This document shows, one piece after another, positions 6,050 to 9,198 of a stretch of DNA of 9,198 bases. The DNA lies in the NCBI GenBank assembly GCA_017577485.1, contig PKRI01000052.1, positions 1 through 9,198 of the forward strand, written 5' to 3'. The position numbers and the translations under genes were made by a program. The DNA is from Bacillota bacterium (GTDB lineage Bacteria; Bacillota; Sulfobacillia; Thermaerobacterales; RSA17). Every line of letters begins with the position of its first letter. Within the stretch, counting starts at the first letter, position 1. The notes below the pieces were generated by a model, which did not search any database, had not been told where the DNA came from, and saw nothing but the letters and a program-made list of their open reading frames with translations.

Positions 6050-7189
6050 CTACAGGCCCAGGCTCCGGGCGATGATCAGCCGCTGGATTTCCGAGGTGCC
6101 CTCGCCGATGGTCATCAACTTGGCGTCCCGCAGGAAGCGCTCGACCTCGTACTCGCGCATGTAGCCGTAACCGCCGTGGATCTGCACCGCGTCCAGCGCC
6201 GCCTGCACCGCCAGTTCCGAGGCGAAGAGCTTGGCCATGGACGCCTCGCGGTGGTGGGGCCGGCCCTGGTCCCGCAGCCAGGCCGCCCGGTAGACCATCA
6301 GCCGCGCCGCTTCCAGCTGCGTGGCCATGTCGGCCAGCTTCACCTGGATGGCCTGGAAACTGCCGATGGGCCGCCCGAACTGGCGGCGCTGCCGGGCATA
6401 GGCCAGGGAGCGCTCCAGGCACGCCTGGGCGATGCCCACCGACAGGGCGCCGATGCCGATCCTGCCGCCGTTCAGAGCGTCCAGGAAGATGCGGAAGCCC
6501 TGGCCCCGCTCACCCAGCAGGTGGTCGGCCGGCACCCGGCACTGCTGGAACACCAGTTCCGCCGTATCCGAGGCGTGCAGGCCCATCTTCTCGTAGCGCC
6601 GCGTCACCCGGAACCCGGGCGTCCCCTGCGGGACGATGAAGGCGCTGATGCCGTCCTTGCCCCGGCCCGGGTCGGTGACCGCCGTCAGGACCACGTAACC
6701 GGCGCGGCTGCCGTTGGTGATGTAGATCTTGGTGCCCTCGATGACCCAGTGGTCGCCGTCCTGCACCGCCCGGGTTTCGGTGGCCGCAGCGTCGGATCCG
6801 GCGTTGGGCTCCGTGAGGCCGAAGGCCGCCAGGATCTCACCCCGCGCCGCCGGCGCCAGCCAGCGCCGCTTCTGCTCCTCGCGGCCCGCCCGAGCCAGGG
6901 GTGTGCACCCCAGGGAGATGTGGGCGGCGACGCTGATGGCCAGTGAGGCGTCGCCGCGGGCCAGTTCCTCGATGGCGATGGCCAGGCTGACGTGATCGGC
7001 GGCGGCTCCCCCGTACTCCTCGGGGAAGGGCAGGCCCATGATCCCCAGTTCCCCCAGTTCCCGGAAGACCTCGTCGGGGATCCGGCGCGCCTCCTCCCAG
7101 GCTGCGGCGTTGGGCTTGACCCGGGACTCCACGTAATCCCTCACCAGTTGACGGATCAGCCGCTGGTCCTCGGTGAGTTCGAAGTCCAT
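6050..7189 (-). CDS. Acyl-CoA dehydrogenase (short/branched-chain type)
   Basis: This FAD flavoprotein is predicted to oxidise acyl-CoA to trans-2-enoyl-CoA, passing electrons to an electron-transfer flavoprotein. It has 379 residues, the usual family length, with all landmarks. The N-terminal helical domain begins FELTEDQRLIRQLVRDY. The FAD/substrate signature AFGLTEPNAGSD is at about 122-133, YITNGSRAGY follows at about 156-165, then RRQFGRPIGSFQAIQ (about 268-282) and QIHGGYGYMREYEVERFLRDAK (336-357, 22 residues). GEGTSEIQR holds E363 at the catalytic-base position used by short- and medium-chain dehydrogenases, so the enzyme looks intact. Substrate chain length cannot be read from sequence. 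Start ATG 7189 is chosen because AGGAAGG (7198-7204) lies 8 bases upstream; a longer in-frame version from 7225 adds a Cys-containing tail that does not look like the family. It leads a likely operon with the AMP-binding gene. Confidence 0.95.
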   Translation of the reverse strand: MDFELTEDQRLIRQLVRDYVESRVKPNAAAWEEARRIPDEVFRELGELGIMGLPFPEEYGGAAADHVSLAIAIEELARGDASLAISVAAHISLGCTPLARAGREEQKRRWLAPAARGEILAAFGLTEPNAGSDAAATETRAVQDGDHWVIEGTKIYITNGSRAGYVVLTAVTDPGRGKDGISAFIVPQGTPGFRVTRRYEKMGLHASDTAELVFQQCRVPADHLLGERGQGFRIFLDALNGGRIGIGALSVGIAQACLERSLAYARQRRQFGRPIGSFQAIQVKLADMATQLEAARLMVYRAAWLRDQGRPHHREASMAKLFASELAVQAALDAVQIHGGYGYMREYEVERFLRDAKLMTIGEGTSEIQRLIIARSLGL

Positions 7190-7197
7190 GGCCCACG

Positions 7198-7204
7198 CCT
7201 TCCT
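7198..7204 (-). promoter_or_regulatory. Ribosome binding site deciding the acyl-CoA dehydrogenase start
   Basis: AGGAAGG on the minus strand lies 8 bases before ATG 7189. It sits inside the reading frame of the alternative upstream start at 7225, which argues for the shorter, family-like protein. Confidence 0.7.
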
Positions 7205-7226
7205 GTCGGAGAATACGCAGCACAAC

Positions 7227-7241
7227 CCAACGTAATGTTGG
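7227..7241. promoter_or_regulatory. Inverted repeat upstream of the acyl-CoA dehydrogenase, possible operator
   Basis: CCAAC and GTTGG arms (5 bp each) flank a 5-base GTAAT centre. The repeat is 38 bases upstream of the dehydrogenase ATG, in a spacer that is AT-richer than its surroundings. TATTCT on the minus strand (about 7211-7216) could serve as a -10 box, but I find no good -35. Fatty-acid-oxidation genes are often controlled by TetR- or GntR-type repressors at palindromes in this position. No regulator gene is in the window, and short arms can occur by chance. Confidence 0.25.
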
Positions 7242-7287
7242 CATTTGTCACGGCGGGGACCTGCCTAGGCTTGAGGCTGAGGCGAAC

Positions 7288-8040
7288 TTACCGTGCCGGG
7301 GCCCAGGCCACCCGTACCTCGGACGAAGCCCGCTGGGCCACGGCCAGGACCCGGTAGGCGTAGAGGATGCCGTCGGTGGACGTGCTGCGGCCGGCGTTGT
7401 AGGTGGTGAGGGCGGCCACCTCGTCGCCATGGAAGCGGGCCAGGAGGCTCCCCAGGTGGGCGGCTCCCAGGCGCACGTTGACCGCAGGGTCGAAGAGGCT
7501 CTCGCGGGTGAACCCGTCGATGCCCACGGCCGCCGCCACCCGGCGGGCGGTGGAAGGAAGGATCTGCATCAGGCCGATCTCGCCCGACGAACCCACGGCG
7601 TCGGCGCGGAACCCGCTCTCCACTTCGATGACCGCGGCCAGCAGCCACGGGTCAACCCCGCTGCGCACGCCTTCCCGGATCAGCAGGGCCGCCAGGTCGC
7701 CGCTGCGGCCTCGAGGCCAGCCCGTGCGCTCCTGCACGTGGTGGACCAGATCCGGGTAGGAAAGCAGGTGGGCCAGCGGATCCCCGGGCGCCGGCCGCAT
7801 CCCGCCGGCCGGGGACGATGGGGTCTCGGGCTGCACCCCGCCGGGCAGGGATGCCGCGGCCGCCGGGAGCGTGCCGCCGGCGGGGACGCCGGATGGGCCC
7901 GGCACGGCCATGCCCTCGGGACGGGGCCAGATGGGTTCGAGAATCCCGGCCGCGGCCCGGGCCGCCCCGAAGCCGGTGACGGCCGCCAGGGCCAGCAGGC
8001 CGGTGACAAGCCACGCCGCCGCGGTGACAGCGGCCCGCAA
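7288..8040 (-). CDS. Secreted lytic transglycosylase (SLT/goose-lysozyme-like domain)
   Basis: This 250-residue exported murein-cleaving enzyme is predicted to cut the MurNAc-GlcNAc bond of peptidoglycan, forming 1,6-anhydro ends. A signal peptide or N-terminal anchor covers about residues 1-31 (basic R2, Ala/Leu core). A Pro/Gly/Ala-rich linker of about 55 residues follows, then the SLT domain (about 115-235). Its motifs are VDPWLLAAVIEVESGF with catalytic E141 in the ES pair, GEIGLMQILPSTA (GLMQ at 156-159), FDPAVNVRLGAAHL and LTTYNAG (211-217). All are intact. The start is a TTG, supported by an excellent AGGAGG (8050-8055) 9 bases upstream and by the signal peptide following directly. The gene has its own promoter overlapping the end of the his fusion gene. 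No terminator is visible in the 98 bases before the dehydrogenase start. Confidence 0.93.
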   Translation of the reverse strand: MRAAVTAAAWLVTGLLALAAVTGFGAARAAAGILEPIWPRPEGMAVPGPSGVPAGGTLPAAAASLPGGVQPETPSSPAGGMRPAPGDPLAHLLSYPDLVHHVQERTGWPRGRSGDLAALLIREGVRSGVDPWLLAAVIEVESGFRADAVGSSGEIGLMQILPSTARRVAAAVGIDGFTRESLFDPAVNVRLGAAHLGSLLARFHGDEVAALTTYNAGRSTSTDGILYAYRVLAVAQRASSEVRVAWAPAR

Positions 8041-8047
8041 GGGCCTA

Positions 8048-8056
8048 CACCTCCTC
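8048..8056 (-). promoter_or_regulatory. Strong ribosome binding site for a TTG start
   Basis: GAGGAGGTG on the minus strand places AGGAGG 9 bases before TTG 8040. There is no ATG or GTG in frame nearby, so this site decides the unusual start of the transglycosylase gene. Confidence 0.8.
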
Positions 8057-8078
8057 GGGCTGGCAGCACCAAGCGCTT

Positions 8079-8107
8079 ACCTTACCCAACCCGAAGAGCC
8101 CTGTCAA
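8079..8107 (-). promoter_or_regulatory. Sigma-A-type promoter for the lytic transglycosylase
   Basis: On the minus strand a perfect TTGACA (8102-8107) is followed after exactly 17 bases by TAAGGT (8079-8084), which matches TATAAT at the three most conserved positions. The -35 hexamer contains the TGA stop codon (8104-8106) of the upstream his fusion gene. An 8-bp palindrome AAGCGCTT (8071-8078) immediately follows the -10 box and would span the transcription start, so it could be an operator. The binding site and start codon lie a further 15-35 bases on, giving a leader of conventional length. Confidence 0.6.
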
Positions 8108-9198
8108 CCTTGACCAGCCGGCGTGCCCCCAGCCGGGCCGCGTACCGGGTTCGCCGCGCCGGGCGGCCGCTGGCGTCGGCGCAGTTCGTCGCCCACCAGG
8201 TCCGGGTCGATGTCCAGGACCCGCAGCAGCACCAGAGTGTGGAACAGGAGGTCGGCGGCCTCGGCCACCAGGTGCCGGCGCAGTTCCGGGTCGGCTGTCC
8301 GGTCCCGCAGGAGACCCGCGGCCGCCACCAGCACCTCCACCGCTTCCTCGCCCACCTTGCGCAGGGCCAGGTCGGGGTCCTGGGCCAGGCGGACCACGTA
8401 GGACCCCTCGGGGCGCTGGTCCAGGCGGGCATCGATGCGCTCCAGCAGTTGGGACAGCGCCGCCGGAAGCCCGCCGCCCTCGTCCCCTTCCTGCCTCGTT
8501 GAGCCGCCGGACCCCGGGTCCGCCTGCCAGACGGTGTCGTAGAAGCAGGACGGGGCGCCGGTGTGGCAGGTGGGGCCTTCAGGTTCCACGCGGTAGCGGA
8601 CGGCGTCGCCGTCGCAGTCCACGTCCACGGCCAGCACCCGAAGCCGGTTGCCCGACGTCTCGCCCTTCTGCCACAGGCGGCCGCGGCTGCGGCTGTAAAA
8701 CCACGCCCAACCCGTCTCCACGGTGCGGGCCAGGGCCTGGCGGTCGGCGTAAGCCAGCATCCGCACCCCGCCGGCCGCCTCCACCACCACGGGCACCAGG
8801 CCGGCGGCGTCAAAGTGCAGGTCGTCGATCCAGTCCTCGCCCACGTCGCCGCTGCGGACCGGCAGGCCCGCCCGACGCAGTTCCCGTTTGACCTCCGGGA
8901 TCGACACCTGGCCCTCGTGGAAGATGGACGCGGCCAGCACGGCGTCGGCCGCCGCCAGCAGGGCGTCCACCAGGTGGGCGATGCCGCCCGCCCCGCCCGA
9001 GGCGATCACCGGGACGTTGACGGCGCCTGCCACCGCCCGGATCAGGTCCAGATCATAGCCGCCGCGGGTGCCGTCGCGGTCGATGCTGGTCAGCAGGATC
9101 TCGCCGGCGCCGCGCCGGACGCCCTCCACGCACCAGGCCACGGCATCGATGCCCGTGGCGCGGCTGCCGGCCACGGTCACCACTTCCCACCCGGGGCC
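8104..9198 (-). CDS. hisF/hisIE: HisF-HisI-HisE fusion: imidazole glycerol phosphate synthase cyclase subunit fused to PRA-CH and PRA-PH, 5' partial
   Basis: The frame is open from the right edge to TGA at 8104-8106 (364 residues visible); roughly the first 140 or more HisF residues are outside. Visible order: the C-terminal part of the HisF barrel, with GWEV at the edge, LLTSIDRDGT holding the catalytic-type Asp (codon 9079-9081), VPVIASGGAG and ADAVLAASIFH. It ends at RAGLPVR near 8854. Without a stop this runs into HisI (about 8840-8525): MLAYADRQAL, FYSRSRGRLWQKGETSGN, the zinc-ligand DVDCDGDA and GPTCHTGAPSCF. After a Gly/Ser/Glu linker comes HisE (about 8470-8180): SYVVRLAQDPD, the metal-binding KVGEEAVEV and EAADLLFHTLVLL, then a Pro/Gly-rich tail. 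HisE and HisI carry out steps 2 and 3 of histidine synthesis and HisF, with HisH, step 5. HisIE fusion is common; attachment to HisF is not something I know as usual. All visible active-site motifs are intact. A GTG at the join (codon 8845-8847) has no binding site, so separate translation looks unlikely. Confidence 0.92.
   Translation of the reverse strand, partial: GPGWEVVTVAGSRATGIDAVAWCVEGVRRGAGEILLTSIDRDGTRGGYDLDLIRAVAGAVNVPVIASGGAGGIAHLVDALLAAADAVLAASIFHEGQVSIPEVKRELRRAGLPVRSGDVGEDWIDDLHFDAAGLVPVVVEAAGGVRMLAYADRQALARTVETGWAWFYSRSRGRLWQKGETSGNRLRVLAVDVDCDGDAVRYRVEPEGPTCHTGAPSCFYDTVWQADPGSGGSTRQEGDEGGGLPAALSQLLERIDARLDQRPEGSYVVRLAQDPDLALRKVGEEAVEVLVAAAGLLRDRTADPELRRHLVAEAADLLFHTLVLLRVLDIDPDLVGDELRRRQRPPGAANPVRGPAGGTPAGQG

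Noticed and set aside
4389..6422. Minus-strand open frame of 677 codons overlapping the AMP-binding and dehydrogenase genes
   Set aside because: It is a shifted frame of genes with clear family motifs, composed mainly of Gly, Ala, Pro and Arg. There is no ribosome binding site and no domain pattern.
3311..6946. Very long plus-strand open frame (1211 codons) opposite the dac, AMP-binding and dehydrogenase genes
   Set aside because: It is antisense to three well-supported minus-strand genes, and its translation is rich in Gly, Gln, His and Arg with no recognisable domains. Long antisense frames are expected at this GC content because of third-position GC bias.
7255..7290. GCCTAGGC palindrome after the transglycosylase stop, considered as a terminator
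   Set aside because: The stem is short with no proper loop and no following T-run on the minus strand, so it is not a convincing rho-independent terminator.
8845..8847. Internal GTG as a separate start for HisIE, which would make HisF and HisIE two proteins
   Set aside because: There is no stop codon ending HisF before it, and no AGGAGG-like sequence at a workable distance, unlike the other genes in this window. An in-frame fusion is the simpler reading.

Overview
The window is very GC-rich (roughly 70% by eye) and tightly packed. It has strong AGGAGG-type ribosome binding sites and some TTG/GTG starts. It carries a PdaB-like (sporulation-type) deacetylase homologue, two PBP5-type D,D-carboxypeptidases and a RodZ homologue. 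Together these suggest a high-GC, probably thermophilic, spore-forming-lineage Firmicute (Thermaerobacter/Symbiobacterium/Limnochordia-like). That placement is inference. I see no mobile element, CRISPR array, rRNA or tRNA.

Layout, left to right. A plus-strand PdaB-like deacetylase homologue is cut by the left edge and ends at 645, followed by a good rho-independent terminator (668-706). Everything else is on the minus strand. In transcription order from the right edge: a HisF-HisI-HisE fusion (partial, 9198 to 8104); a secreted lytic transglycosylase (8040 to 7288) with its own promoter, whose -35 box contains the stop codon of the his gene; an acyl-CoA dehydrogenase (7189 to 6050); a truncated, motif-degenerate AMP-binding (acyl-CoA synthetase-like) protein (5992 to 4691); a DacF/PBP5-type D,D-carboxypeptidase (4624 to 3374); a RodZ-type membrane HTH protein (3258 to 2317); a gene remnant resembling the 2'-5' RNA ligase/2H phosphoesterase family (about 2314 to 2063); and a second PBP5-type D,D-carboxypeptidase (2000 to 729).

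The dehydrogenase, AMP-binding gene and first carboxypeptidase are separated by only 57-66 bases with no visible terminator, so they may be co-transcribed. rodZ and the second carboxypeptidase follow in the same direction. The functional theme of the left two thirds is the cell wall: peptidoglycan cleavage, stem-peptide trimming, a cell-shape scaffold and a deacetylase homologue. A small acyl-CoA pair is inserted among these genes.

The most unusual points are the three-domain histidine fusion (steps 2, 3 and 5 of the pathway on one chain), the AMP-binding protein lacking both a normal P-loop and the C-terminal catalytic lysine domain, and the PdaB-like protein in which the whole metal-binding triad appears substituted. 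I found no clear evidence of a wholly new multi-gene system.
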